Shown here piece by piece: positions 26,849-36,567 of a stretch of DNA of 64,000 nucleotides. The notes below the pieces were generated by a model. The model did no database searches and had not been told where the DNA came from. It was given only the letters and a program-made list of their open reading frames with translations. The translations under genes and the position numbers were made by a program. The stretch lies in NCBI GenBank assembly GCA_049487715.1, contig CP150558.1:372001-436000 (forward strand). Reading direction: 5' to 3'. Positions within the stretch are counted from its first letter, which is position 1; every line of letters begins with the position of its first letter. The DNA is from Pycnococcus provasolii. Lineage: Eukaryota; Chlorophyta; Pseudoscourfieldiophyceae; Pseudoscourfieldiales.

Positions 26849-27314
26849 AGAAAAGATAAACTCTAGCTAGAATGAACGATGATGAGAAACCAAGGCGTTG
26901 ACAACTCTGTGTCGTAATAGTTTTATAAATAGTGTGCCGCCGAGTTGGAACAAACAGAACAGGCTGACAGGGCCTCACAGGGGGGGGGACGAAGCAGGCC
27001 GAGATTCCGGCGAGTCCCCTGAAGGTGAAGCAGATAGATGACTGGCGGCAATCACCTAGGGGATCCCCCCTAGTGTATGATAAGTAGGACTTTTAGGTTT
27101 AACCCTTCGTAGCCCTAACCCTAACACAACCCTAACAGACTCCTCGGGGCTCGGGAACCCTAACTCGAAATCCTCGCCGACCAAAGAGGGATCCCCCATC
27201 ATAGACTACAAAGAAATCCTACCGCGTACCCATATGGCCAGATATTCGGGATAACCTTTTTTTTTGATAACCCCTCTCCCCTCCCGAGGTCGTTCTCTTT
27301 CAACCACAGGCTCC
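26849..27314. promoter_or_regulatory. Divergent spacer with telomere-like tract
   Basis: No gene is seen. A G9 run lies near 26980, GGGATCCCCCC-type palindromic bits near 27060 and 27190, and a CCCTAACCCTAACACAACCCTAAC tract spans about 27112-27135. It separates NRAMP (minus) from cpSRP54 (plus). Confidence 0.4.
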
Positions 27315-29123
27315 ATGCCGGCGCCCTCCATGCCGCTGACATCCCTCCAGGGTCATCCACGACTCTCCATGACGTCAATGTCTGCCCCCCGAGGAGCGAT
27401 GCACTCTCATTGTTCTCGTGGTGCTCATTCTTCTCGTCGTGCTTCTTCTTGTGCTCGTGCTTCTGCTCATTCTTCTCGTGCTTTGTCGTCGTCGTCAGTG
27501 TCGGTGATGGCGATGTCGTCGTATGTGCGGCAGCCAGCAGTTCGTTCAAGCAGCTTGGGTTTGCCTCTTGGTCTAGGTCTGAACTCTGTCAAAAGCTCAT
27601 TCCTCGGAGGTAGTAGTCTTCGGACTCCTCGTCATCATAATCATAATAAAAATAAAAGTAGGCGTTCTTCGCCTTTGACGCGCGCAGAGGCGTTCGACGG
27701 ACTCAACCAGTCGCTCGAAAAGGCGTGGCAGAAACTCAAGGGGGAATCCGCAATCAACAAGGAAAACGTCAAGGAACCGCTGCGAGACATCAGACGCGCA
27801 CTGCTCGAAGCGGACGTCAGCCTGCCCGTCGTGCGGAGATTCGTCAAGCGTGTCGAGGAAAAGGCCATCGGAACAGACGTCACCGTCGGCCTGAAACCAG
27901 ACCAGCAGCTTGTTAAGGTGGTCTCCGACGAACTTATCGGGCTCATGGGAACGGAGGCGTCGCCTCTCGCGGAAAGGGGATTCGGAACCACGGTCGTGCT
28001 CATGGCTGGTCTGCAGGGTGTCGGCAAGACAACCATGTGCGGAAAACTTGCCAGCTACCTCCAGTCGCAGGGCAAGTCCGTGACAATGGTGGCGTGCGAC
28101 GTGTACCGACCTGCCGCCGTCGACCAGCTGCAGACGCTCGGCGAACGCGTCGGGTGCCCAGTGTTCTCCCTGCCCGACTCCAAAGATCCCTCGGACATTG
28201 CCAAGCAAGGCGTCAAGGCGGCGCGAGATGCCAAGGCGGACTACGTCATCGTCGATACCGCAGGACGCCTCGCAATTGACGAGGATATGATGCAGGAGCT
28301 GCGAGACGTGCGCAAAGCTGTGAAGCCCGACGAAACGCTGCTCGTCGTCGACGCCATGACGGGACAGGAGGCGGCTCGCGTCGTGCAGAGCTTCGACGAG
28401 AGCGTCGAGCTCACCGGCGCCATCCTCACGAAGCTCGACGGTGACAGCCGCGGTGGCGCCGCGCTGAGCGTCTACGAGGTGTCCGGGAAGCCCATCAAGT
28501 TTGTGGGTGTGGGCGAGAAGCTCACGGACCTAGAGCAGTTCTACCCCGATCGCATGGCAGGACGCATCCTGGGCATGGGCGACGTGCTCACGCTCGTCGA
28601 GCGCACCGAGGCGGCTGTTGAGGAGAAGGATGCCGAGCGCCTGATGAAGCGCATGATGTCCAACGAGTTTGACTTCAACGACTTCCTCGAGCAGAGCAAG
28701 ATGATGGCAGGCCTTGGGTCGATGTCGTCGGTGATGAAGATGCTTCCCGGCATGAGCGGAATCACGAATGACCAGATGCGTGAGACGGAGAAGAACCTCA
28801 AGCGCTTCGAGGCGATGATCGCATCGATGACGGAGGCTGAGCGAACATCCCCGGACGTTCTCGTGCGCAGCCCGTCGCGCCGCGCGCGTATCGCACGAGG
28901 ATCGGGGCACACGGAGAATGAGGTGAGCGCAATGGTGGCGACGTTCGGGGGCATGAGAAAGCGCATGCGAAGTTTGGTGAACATGATGGGCGGCAACGCG
29001 AGTGCGGGCATGACGCCGGAGGAGATGCAGGAGGAGATGATGGCAAGGAGTAGCGTCAGCCCAGGCAAGGTTCGGCGGCGGAAGAAGAAGGCGACGACCG
29101 CCGGTGCACGAGGTTTCGGCTAA
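27315..29123 (+). CDS. Chloroplast signal recognition particle 54 kDa protein (cpSRP54)
   Basis: The ATG at 27315 is chosen because the frame upstream opens only with TTG. The 602 residues start with a long Ser/Ala/Arg/His-rich transit peptide (about 115-120 residues). The N domain follows (AFDGLNQSLEKAWQKLKGE, RDIRRALLEADVSLPVVRRF). The SRP GTPase has GLQGVGKTT (about 231), DVYRPAAVDQL, DTAGR (about 313) and TKLDGDSRGGAAL (about 372). The Met-rich M domain has MPGMSGITNDQM-like helices. Near residue 586 the motif VRRRKKKA resembles the C-terminal basic motif by which cpSRP54 binds cpSRP43, so post-translational LHCP targeting to thylakoids is likely. Cotranslational targeting is the other known role. 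Confidence 0.93.
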   Translation: MPAPSMPLTSLQGHPRLSMTSMSAPRGAMHSHCSRGAHSSRRASSCARASAHSSRALSSSSVSVMAMSSYVRQPAVRSSSLGLPLGLGLNSVKSSFLGGSSLRTPRHHNHNKNKSRRSSPLTRAEAFDGLNQSLEKAWQKLKGESAINKENVKEPLRDIRRALLEADVSLPVVRRFVKRVEEKAIGTDVTVGLKPDQQLVKVVSDELIGLMGTEASPLAERGFGTTVVLMAGLQGVGKTTMCGKLASYLQSQGKSVTMVACDVYRPAAVDQLQTLGERVGCPVFSLPDSKDPSDIAKQGVKAARDAKADYVIVDTAGRLAIDEDMMQELRDVRKAVKPDETLLVVDAMTGQEAARVVQSFDESVELTGAILTKLDGDSRGGAALSVYEVSGKPIKFVGVGEKLTDLEQFYPDRMAGRILGMGDVLTLVERTEAAVEEKDAERLMKRMMSNEFDFNDFLEQSKMMAGLGSMSSVMKMLPGMSGITNDQMRETEKNLKRFEAMIASMTEAERTSPDVLVRSPSRRARIARGSGHTENEVSAMVATFGGMRKRMRSLVNMMGGNASAGMTPEEMQEEMMARSSVSPGKVRRRKKKATTAGARGFG

Positions 29124-29456
29124 GAAGTAAGCGGTTGCTGTTGAGTTTATGGGCGACGTTTGTTGTAAGCGGATCATGGATAATCGTGGGTTTTTCTTTC
29201 CATACAGTTGCTTCTTCCTCTTATATCAAAACGTGCCGGAAAGATCAAAACCCGATCGACAACCCCGATTGTTCCGTCCTTTCCCTCTGCCCTCGCTCTG
29301 CCCCCATTCAAGGTCCGTCCGGGGATGTTCGAAAAGCCGAGGGCGAGAATCGGAACCTGCATATCTCCGTGACGTAAAAGTAAAAACGTTCCCGAGTTTT
29401 TACGCGTTATTTCAAAACAGAACACGTGAGTGATTCGTTGTCACTCACAGAGATTG

Positions 29457-30194
29457 ATGCTCGCTGCTATGATGTCGTCGTCCACTGGAGGAGACCGTGA
29501 TCGTCATGGCGATGGCGTTGGCCATCCTCTGATCTCTTCGTCACTGCGCTCGTCGGCATCTGGCACATTCCCTACTCCTGAGCCTCTTTCAATTGACATG
29601 GAAGAACGTGAGTGCATTGTCGACGAAGAAGCTGCTGCTTCTCACCACCAATCCCCTACGTCGTCGTCGTCGGTAAGGAAAAAGAGGAAGTGCTTACCAC
29701 CATGGTCGCGAGACGTGATTCTTCGTATGACGCTGGGCTTTACAGTCTTCAACTTCCTCATGCTTTCCGCGGCATTTCTGTCAATCCCATCTCCAGAACA
29801 GTTTCAGAAGATCATGGACAAAGGACAGGATCGCATGATGGAGCGCTACGATAGGAAAATGAAAGAAAAACTCCACAACAATCCTAAAACTTCACTTTTT
29901 GCAGACGTTATGGACAAGCTATTTGACCCAGAAGATGGAGAAGACAATTCATCGTCGGCGGCAGCGCATAAGATGGTGACCAAGCCAACGACGACAAAGA
30001 GTGCGGCGCTGAGAGTTAAAAGCGCTGCTGATGAGGAGGAGGATCATCCCATCCTCGCGATGATTCGTGATGCACTAGATGGTCAGCAGCAGCAAATTTC
30101 GCCGCAATCCATTTATGGACTGACTCATCATCATCAACAACAGCATCGCGATGGTGGTAGTGGTGGTGGTGGTGGTGGCTTGATGATTGGTTGA
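29457..30194 (+). CDS. Single-pass membrane protein of unknown function
   Basis: The ATG at 29457 gives 245 residues; the frame begins upstream only with GTG. The N-terminal 85 residues are Ser/Glu-rich and end in a basic patch (VRKKRKCLPP). One transmembrane helix follows (about 90-112: LRMTLGFTVFNFLMLSAAFL). Next comes a Met/Lys/Asp-rich segment that may be helical (QKIMDKGQDRMMERYDRKMK). The tail is low complexity with Gln, His and Gly runs. I recognise no family. The high triplet-repeat content suggests a fast-evolving protein. Confidence 0.45.
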   Translation: MLAAMMSSSTGGDRDRHGDGVGHPLISSSLRSSASGTFPTPEPLSIDMEERECIVDEEAAASHHQSPTSSSSVRKKRKCLPPWSRDVILRMTLGFTVFNFLMLSAAFLSIPSPEQFQKIMDKGQDRMMERYDRKMKEKLHNNPKTSLFADVMDKLFDPEDGEDNSSSAAAHKMVTKPTTTKSAALRVKSAADEEEDHPILAMIRDALDGQQQQISPQSIYGLTHHHQQQHRDGGSGGGGGGLMIG

Positions 30195-30330
30195 GTGAGC
30201 AGTTGTAATGAAGAAGTCAGTGGCTCTACTAATCTGTTTGATGATGATTCTCTGTGACAAAAAAAGTATTCTCCTCCTCCTCTTTATGCTTCTCCTCATC
30301 CTATAGTAGCACCCACTCTACAACTCATCA

Positions 30331-30786
30331 TCAAGCCATGCTGCGTTGTTTCTTCGGTGGCGGTGTGTCGGGTCCAGCAGCGCGGTGCTCGGCGCGCTTC
30401 TTCTTCGGCGTCGATGGAAGTGGTGGTATACTAGCAGCTACCGGCGGCGGTGGTGGAGCCGCGTTGTTGTTCTTCTGGTTTTTCTTTGACGCCCTCTCAG
30501 CTTCCTTTGCAGCTTTCGTCGCAGCCTTTGCCGCAGCTCTCTCCGCCTTTTCGCGTTCCTTCGCCGCAGCTTTCTCCGCCTTTTCGCGTTCCTTCGCCGC
30601 AGCTTTCTCCGCTTCTTTCGCAAGAGCGGCGTCTTTTGATGCCATGAACACCACCGCGAGTTCGTCGCCGGAGCGTTCCTCGATAGAACTCACGAGCGTC
30701 GTCAGAGCCTCGGTGTAGTCCGCCGCCTCTTCGGACGCGACAAGCTCGCCTGCTGCTATGATGGATCGATCGATCAAGCAAATCAA
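30331..30786 (-). CDS. Lys/Ala-rich coiled-coil protein, start uncertain
   Basis: The frame has no ATG at its 5' end: it opens at a TTG at 30786, and the first in-frame ATG is at 30645 (104 residues). An intron acceptor-like CAGCAG-GCGAG near 30749 suggests an unseen upstream exon. The product has an acidic start (ASEEAADYTEALTTLVSSIE), then perfect repeats of AEKAAAKEREK forming a charged helix, then poly-Pro and a basic C-terminus (PKKKRAEHR, PPPKKQRSMA) like nuclear localisation signals. It could be a small nuclear protein. No family is recognised. Confidence 0.35.
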   Translation of the reverse strand: MICLIDRSIIAAGELVASEEAADYTEALTTLVSSIEERSGDELAVVFMASKDAALAKEAEKAAAKEREKAEKAAAKEREKAERAAAKAATKAAKEAERASKKNQKNNNAAPPPPPVAASIPPLPSTPKKKRAEHRAAGPDTPPPKKQRSMA

Positions 30787-31074
30787 TCAATCAATCAATG
30801 GCAGCTGATTAATGATGATCAATCAATGTGAATGAATTACAAGTTGTGATTGATTGATGGGACGGGCTCACAGAAACGGTGGGCTTTCAGCCTTCAGGTC
30901 CAGGTGGCATCTTCTGATTTCTGGAAAGTTGGGAACCTCCGTCCGGGAAGCGCCCGGGAGGGGATCCGTCTTTGGTGGCACTGTCGGGGGCGGGGTGAAA
31001 GACAGGGTCGGCCCCTTGGGATCCCGGTTCGGCTTGATTACTATTTGGGTGATGATAACCAAGGGGATATAACA

Positions 31075-31479
31075 ATGCCTCGGCCCTTGGAGAACCGCGC
31101 AACGGTGGATGCGCGCAAATGCGAGCATTGCAGGGGTGTGCAGAGGCGGTCGGATTTCAATCCTTCGACCGTGAGAGGCGCGTGCCACGAGTGGTACGAC
31201 TTGGAGACTAAGAACAAGCTAAGATGGAACGCAAAGAATGAAGGCGAGGCTGTTCCGCTTGCGACGAATGTCGTCGGCGGTGTTGTGCACGGTGATGTGA
31301 TCATCGTGAGAGGCCTTGGCCTCCGAGGCTCCGAGTACACGACACATCATCTTTCGAAGTTTGGGGCGCCCAATTGGGGGTTAGCACCACAAATGACAAA
31401 TCCACAATGGGCCTCCCGTGACGAGAAGGTCGCCGCTCTCGCAACGCTCACTGAGGCACCACCGAAACGCACGCTATGA
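31075..31479 (+). CDS. Hypothetical short ORF, 134 residues
   Basis: It starts at an ATG at 31075; the frame extends upstream to 30850 without ATG. The product has one CxxC pair (RKCEHCRGVQ) and moderately charged, non-repetitive sequence (ACHEWYDLETKNKLRWN, VVGGVVHGDVIIVRGLG). No family is recognised. It lies next to repetitive, non-coding DNA and a MITE-like element, so it may be a mobile-element remnant or a chance frame. Confidence 0.25.
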   Translation: MPRPLENRATVDARKCEHCRGVQRRSDFNPSTVRGACHEWYDLETKNKLRWNAKNEGEAVPLATNVVGGVVHGDVIIVRGLGLRGSEYTTHHLSKFGAPNWGLAPQMTNPQWASRDEKVAALATLTEAPPKRTL

Positions 31480-31887
31480 ATATGAATATTCATGGACTTA
31501 TTTGGTCGGCAGACCAATTAGGTCCAGGAATTCCTCGACCTGTAGGTCCCCTTGGGACTCGAGCCTCACGAGGCTCGCCCTTCCCTTTTTCCCCCACTGT
31601 AACTTTATTGAACGGATACCTGTCCAACCAAACCCCTAACTGCATGCTGATCCATCGCTCAAAGTGGCCGTTGGCGCTTGGCGCAGCTATTGAGGTTGTG
31701 GCGGTATGCGGAAGCGCAAAGGCGGTCAACATTATCGCCGCGGTCATGATGATTCCAGTCACGAACACAAAATTATCGGGGATCCGCCTTAGTTAACTTA
31801 CACACACACTCCCGTTCACTACGGTATCGTAGAAATTCCCCCGTCTCCTGAACCCCTCTCCCCAGACCTCTCCCCCCGGCTTCCCTT

Positions 31888-32382
31888 TATGACCGATTCC
31901 AGGCAAGCTTGCGGTGGCACCGTAAAAGCGAGTCGTTTTCACGGTCATTTGCAAGTTTTTGGCATGTCTTGAGAGGTCTTGGGGAGTTTTCCAGGCGCTT
32001 TTCAAGTTTTCTAGGAGTTTTTAGAGGTTTCAGCAAGGTTTCAGAGAGGGAAAAAAACACATTCCAAGCTTGTTTCTCAGAAGAGGCACGCGCTCATTCC
32101 GCACAAAGCCTCACGTCAAAACTCTGACTTTTTCTGTGTTCCTCATTTCTTGCCGTTTCTGGCGATTTCTGGCGATTTCTGGCGATTTCTGGGAAATTTT
32201 CCCCGTTGTGTTTGGTCGGGCAGAGCGAATTCGGTCGAATTCGACCGAATTCGACCGAATTCCATGGAATGTTGAGAGAATTCCATGGAATTCGGTCGAA
32301 TTCGGTCGAATTCGATGGAATTCGACCGAATTCGACTGAAAACGAGTTTAAAGCACTGCAAGCTTGCCTGGAATCGGTCATA
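31888..32382. mobile_element. MITE-like element with 25-bp perfect terminal inverted repeats
   Basis: The ends 31888-31912 and 32358-32382 are perfect inverted copies of a 25-bp sequence that begins TATGACCGATTCCAGG and ends in the palindrome GCAAGCTTGC. The 495-bp interior has no plausible ORF. It contains 10-bp tandem repeats (TTTCTGGCGA, 32156-32190) and a large GAATTCGACC-based hairpin (32227-32323). The size, long inverted ends and lack of coding sequence fit a non-autonomous DNA transposon. Target-site duplications are not clear (the flanks share only CTTCC-like bases), so it could also be another kind of inverted-repeat element. Confidence 0.6.
32227..32323. repeat. Near-perfect 44-bp-arm hairpin of GAATTCGACC units
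   Basis: Bases 32235-32270 pair perfectly with 32280-32315 (36 bp). After two mismatches, six more pairs bring the arms to 32227 and 32323, with a 9-base loop (32271-32279). Each arm is itself built of EcoRI-like palindromes (GAATTC) and a CCATGG. Confidence 0.92.
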
Positions 32383-33183
32383 CTTCCACCGTGCCCGTGA
32401 TATTGTATGTATCGCAAATTCCCTTTGGAGTTGGATTGCTTGCCAATCGTCCGTTGTAAAAGCACCTAAAAGGTTAGTTTCACCCTACCCCCGTGAACCC
32501 GCACAAAGATCACGATCTTTATGCGTGATCTCCAACCAATCTAAAAGCGCAAGTGCAAGTACCAGGCCAAAACCATTGTTGCCATTCATTGTTGTTGCCC
32601 ACTATTGTTGCGATGCCAATATTGTTGGAGGGATGGGAAAACGAAACGAAACGAAGGCTTGCACAAGGTGCTTGCACAGACAGAACAAAGCCTGTGACAA
32701 CGGCCAGGGCAAGTGACCCCAGGGCAAGTGAACCTGGTTGGCCCTGGCAACTGGTGATGAATAGACCACTATGAACTAAGGTTAACTACCTTTCCGGGAT
32801 TTCCCCCGGGGGGAGGTGGGTGCCTCCTTGTCGTGATCAAAGCACGGGGCCCCGTGATCAAAGCACCCAAAGCACGGCCCACCTACCCTAAGGTTACCCG
32901 GCCGCCCTCCTCACTCAAGTTGTCCTTCGTAGTGAGAGGAAAGTGGGACACTTAAGTCGTCCCACTATTATTTCCCTATTTCAGAACTCGTAGTACTCAT
33001 TTCTGTCTCCTCCATCACATTCACATCACTCGAGTACCTGAGTGAGTGAGTGAGTGCGTCTGCAGTGCGTGCGTCTGAGGATAGTCTGTTACTAATATTC
33101 AGGAGGAGGATATTGGGTGCCACTCCGGCTTTCTGTCGGCGAATATTAAGCGTGTTGTGCAGGTGCAACCCGTGGTTGAGGGT

Positions 33184-36100
33184 ATGGTGGGCGGCGGCGC
33201 CAGTGGTGGGGAGCAGCAACCTTCTTCCACCACCAAGTTGCAAAGGATTCACACTTCTGTTAAGGGTGATGAGTTCTGGCGCAAGAACCCGGAGGGAGTT
33301 CCGCTCGAAGCGCTCTTTGGCGACAAGGCGGGAGCAGGAGAGGTGGGACGGCGACTACGCCAACACGACGTTACGGGTGACGGATATCTCGACAAGGCGG
33401 AGTTTCGCAACGCCATCGCGGGCGAGATATCCGCAGTCAGGAGCGCGAAGCAAATCAAGATCGTCGCGGCTGTGCTCCTCGGGCTCATTCTCGTCTTGGT
33501 GGGAGCCATCACGGGACTCACGTTCGTCGTCGTCGAGCTCTCCAAGGACACGACGCCAAGCTCCAGCGGCGTTATGGAAGTCAAGGGCAAAATCAGGGTG
33601 CTGCCGAACGGAACGGCCGTTCCCGTGACGATGAGAACGGGTGAGGTTGAGAAAATTTCGCAGCCGCTCTCGTCATGCATGCCCGACTCGTACTTCAAGG
33701 AGATGAAGCAGTTCTCCATCGAGAACGGACTCACCAAGCTCGCCATCACCATCGACGGGTACGTGCGCCTGCCGCGCCCGAACTCCGTGCACGGCACGGT
33801 GGTTATCCTCATAACGCCCATTGGACGCATCACGCTCGATGGGAAAGGTCTCGAGTTCGAGAGCAACGTCGGCGACGTGCTCGCGGAGGCTGGCTTCGTC
33901 GTCGACGCCCAAAGACGACGTCTGCACGGCCTGTACGAGCTCAGCGCATTCTTCAACTCCATTCCCGAGGAGAACTTCAGCTGCTTCGACTCGGAAAAAG
34001 ATGGAAGCAAGCCGAGTTTCCCCTCGACGTACTCAGCGGACGTGACAGTCATGTACAACTGCGATCCTAATGCGCAGGACGCGTCGACGCAGGGTGTGAG
34101 CAAACGGCGTTGCGAAGGCGCAAAGCCTGCGGGACTCAAGAACATCACGCTGTACGGCGATGATATCCAGTTCGCCGTTGGCTACTCGAAAACGTACGTC
34201 GACCTGAAGAACAAGCGCAGCCGCGAGGAGTGGCACTTTCCCGGCCGCATGGACGACTACGGACTCGTCAAAGTCATGACGATCGCCGAAGGCTCGAAGT
34301 GGTTCGAGTCGATGCAGGTTGCACGCAACACGCAGACGGGCAAACTTGATACGACGCAGGGATTCTACTGCGATCGTCGCGAAGGCAAGGGTCAGAATGA
34401 GATCGCGATGTTGCCAGACGAGGCGCAGGTTGTGTATGAGGGCGAGCACACCACGGACGACGGCCGCAAGGGCCGGTCGTTCACGTTAGTGAAGAGTCAC
34501 AAGGGCGAAGACGGTGACACGCAGGCGTACCTGTACCGCTTCAAGGACGCGCTCGTCGCGGCGAGTGGGACGTCCGAGGATGCGGACGACTACGTGGAGG
34601 CGCGATTTGTGATGTACGAGATCGAGCTTTGGGACCTGAACAAGAACTTAGTGTTGATGATCTATAAGCTTGCGAATGTTGACGAGGAATGGCACGCGAA
34701 AGCGGACGATGCAATGTGGAAGCGACCGTACGACTGCGCGCCCATGAAGGGTGGCGCACGACCTGACGGTCCCGCGCTGACTAATACTTCATTCTTGGCG
34801 ACTGCGCTTCCGTTTCCGGATGCGGACTGGGCCAAAATTGAAGCAATCAACTACCATATGAAAACGGAAGCGGGTATGATAAGCAACCAAAACTCGGGCG
34901 AATTCGAGACGGCGCCAGGTCCGAATGGCACGAAGGTATCGCGCAGGCGGCTGCAATCCTATGACATGGATGAAGATGGCATTCAGTACCAGAGCGGTCG
35001 TAGCACGCACGGTCGCAATCTACTCGGATATACATGCTGCAAGTACTACTACGACGGTCAGAGAACAGGCGCGGCGCATACGTACTCCATCTCCATGGAT
35101 ATGCAGCCGATGGTCTCAATCGGCGTCGACTTTGGGTTCGTCTTCTCGAACAATGTGGCAAACTACAAGACGTACTCTGCCATGCCGACAGTGAACGTGA
35201 ATATGTGCGCTATTTCCATCGATGTCACTATCAATTTCGCGGAAGTGGGCATTCCGCTGTTCATTTCAGGCGCCGTCTACTTTGAATGGAAGCCGCCGGG
35301 AAAATTCGATGAATGTTTCGAGGCTGGCGGCTGTTTGACAATTGGAGTTGGCATCAAGAAAGGATCATTTGAAATTACGCTTGTCAAAGGTGAGCTGTGC
35401 TTCTTAGGCGGACGCTACGAGGTGAACGGATGCACGCGCGCATACCTCGCCATCTCGATCGGAGCGGGTGTTGAGCTCTTTGCGGATACTGCGATTGGCA
35501 AATTCGGAATCGCCGTATCAGGCACCGTGTACTTCAAGTGGTTTCTACCGAACGACGAGTGTGTGAATATCAATCCAGCGAACGGCGTTGATGAAGGATA
35601 CAAGGCGAACCAGCTCGACTTGGATCCTTATTTTCAGCTTGACTGGGAGTTGTGCTTCTTTATCTGCTACGTGGATAGCTGGGCGGTGCACTTCTTTGGA
35701 CCCGAACCAGGCCGCATGATGCGCAAGTACCACAACTATCCCGTCAACATGCCAGACTTACCTAAAGGGACTATTGACGGCATCAGCACCGTCGCCTGGG
35801 ACCAGCCGAAGGAAAATCCTAAAAATACGCAAGCGGGTGCGGGCATGCAGACGCCGCAGCCGCTCGCAGGCTTCGTGCGAAGCGCGTCAGAAGGAAAGGC
35901 GCGCGACGGCGACTTGGAAAATCTCATCGCGGGCGTACAGATGAACTTTGCGCAGAATCTCGGCTATTACGAAGACGACGGCATTACGCCCCTATCGATG
36001 GATGCGTACGACTGTCACAGTGTGGGTGTCGACTTTGGCGGTGATTACGGTTTGATTGGGAAACATGATAAGGGATGGGCCAAGTGCGGCACTGACGAGT

Positions 36101-36567
36101 GGGCGTTCGGCTTCGAGCGCGACGCGGGTGTGAACGTGTACAAGACCGTGACGAGGACACACCCGACAGCTACGGAGTGCCGACGGACGGACGGCAGTGG
36201 ATGCAACGATTGGAAGTGCAGAAGGGGTAGAGATGGGTGCGCTAATCGTGCCAAACTATACGACGAGCAGGTGTTCGATTACAAGAAGCACCCGATTAAT
36301 CTCATCACACGCTGGAAGTGTTGCAAGCTCAAAATCCCTGCAGCAGGCAAAAGAATTGTTCCTCGAAACTGCAAGGACGAAAAAATCAAGGATGACATGA
36401 AGCGCAGTGAAGGGTACGCGCAGTGCAAAAATAACAAGGCAGGTGATCCTCCCAAGGCTGCCACAGGGATGTGGCGTGATCGCGACAAGAAGGCTGGCGT
36501 CGCGTGTGGTGAGGACGAGCTTGGATGCATCGAGACGCTCACGTGCTGCGACGGAGTTGCTGTTTAG
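33184..36567 (+). CDS. Large single-pass membrane protein with one EF-hand, unknown extracellular domain
   Basis: The ATG at 33184 gives 1127 residues; the frame upstream opens with GTG. Residues about 60-73 form one canonical EF-hand loop (DVTGDGYLDKAEF), followed by one transmembrane helix (about 91-120, IKIVAAVLLGLILVLVGAI). The remaining 1000 residues have conserved-looking Cys, Trp and N-glycosylation sites, so they are probably lumenal or extracellular. They include a segment at about 615-850 with alternating beta strands (VSIGVDFGFVFSNNV, ITLVKGELCFLGGRYEV, DWELCFFICYVDSWAVHFFG). The C-terminus is Cys/Lys-rich. No family is recognised. A small cytosolic Ca2+-binding module linked to a very large ectodomain suggests a surface or vesicle protein regulated by calcium. 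Confidence 0.75.
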   Translation: MVGGGASGGEQQPSSTTKLQRIHTSVKGDEFWRKNPEGVPLEALFGDKAGAGEVGRRLRQHDVTGDGYLDKAEFRNAIAGEISAVRSAKQIKIVAAVLLGLILVLVGAITGLTFVVVELSKDTTPSSSGVMEVKGKIRVLPNGTAVPVTMRTGEVEKISQPLSSCMPDSYFKEMKQFSIENGLTKLAITIDGYVRLPRPNSVHGTVVILITPIGRITLDGKGLEFESNVGDVLAEAGFVVDAQRRRLHGLYELSAFFNSIPEENFSCFDSEKDGSKPSFPSTYSADVTVMYNCDPNAQDASTQGVSKRRCEGAKPAGLKNITLYGDDIQFAVGYSKTYVDLKNKRSREEWHFPGRMDDYGLVKVMTIAEGSKWFESMQVARNTQTGKLDTTQGFYCDRREGKGQNEIAMLPDEAQVVYEGEHTTDDGRKGRSFTLVKSHKGEDGDTQAYLYRFKDALVAASGTSEDADDYVEARFVMYEIELWDLNKNLVLMIYKLANVDEEWHAKADDAMWKRPYDCAPMKGGARPDGPALTNTSFLATALPFPDADWAKIEAINYHMKTEAGMISNQNSGEFETAPGPNGTKVSRRRLQSYDMDEDGIQYQSGRSTHGRNLLGYTCCKYYYDGQRTGAAHTYSISMDMQPMVSIGVDFGFVFSNNVANYKTYSAMPTVNVNMCAISIDVTINFAEVGIPLFISGAVYFEWKPPGKFDECFEAGGCLTIGVGIKKGSFEITLVKGELCFLGGRYEVNGCTRAYLAISIGAGVELFADTAIGKFGIAVSGTVYFKWFLPNDECVNINPANGVDEGYKANQLDLDPYFQLDWELCFFICYVDSWAVHFFGPEPGRMMRKYHNYPVNMPDLPKGTIDGISTVAWDQPKENPKNTQAGAGMQTPQPLAGFVRSASEGKARDGDLENLIAGVQMNFAQNLGYYEDDGITPLSMDAYDCHSVGVDFGGDYGLIGKHDKGWAKCGTDEWAFGFERDAGVNVYKTVTRTHPTATECRRTDGSGCNDWKCRRGRDGCANRAKLYDEQVFDYKKHPINLITRWKCCKLKIPAAGKRIVPRNCKDEKIKDDMKRSEGYAQCKNNKAGDPPKAATGMWRDRDKKAGVACGEDELGCIETLTCCDGVAV

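Larger units (their letters stand above)
31480..33183. other. Repeat-rich non-coding region
   Basis: I see no supported gene in these 1.7 kb. The region holds a MITE-like element (31888-32382), and a stretch near 32790-32900 rich in CCCCGGGG, CACGGGGCCCCGTG and repeated 'aaagcac' motifs that look palindromic. A GAGT microsatellite at 33037-33055 lies just before the EF-hand gene. Confidence 0.55.

Noticed and set aside
32500-32780. Short plus-strand ORFs in the repeat region
   Set aside because: They have no start context and no protein-like composition beyond chance, in clearly repetitive DNA.
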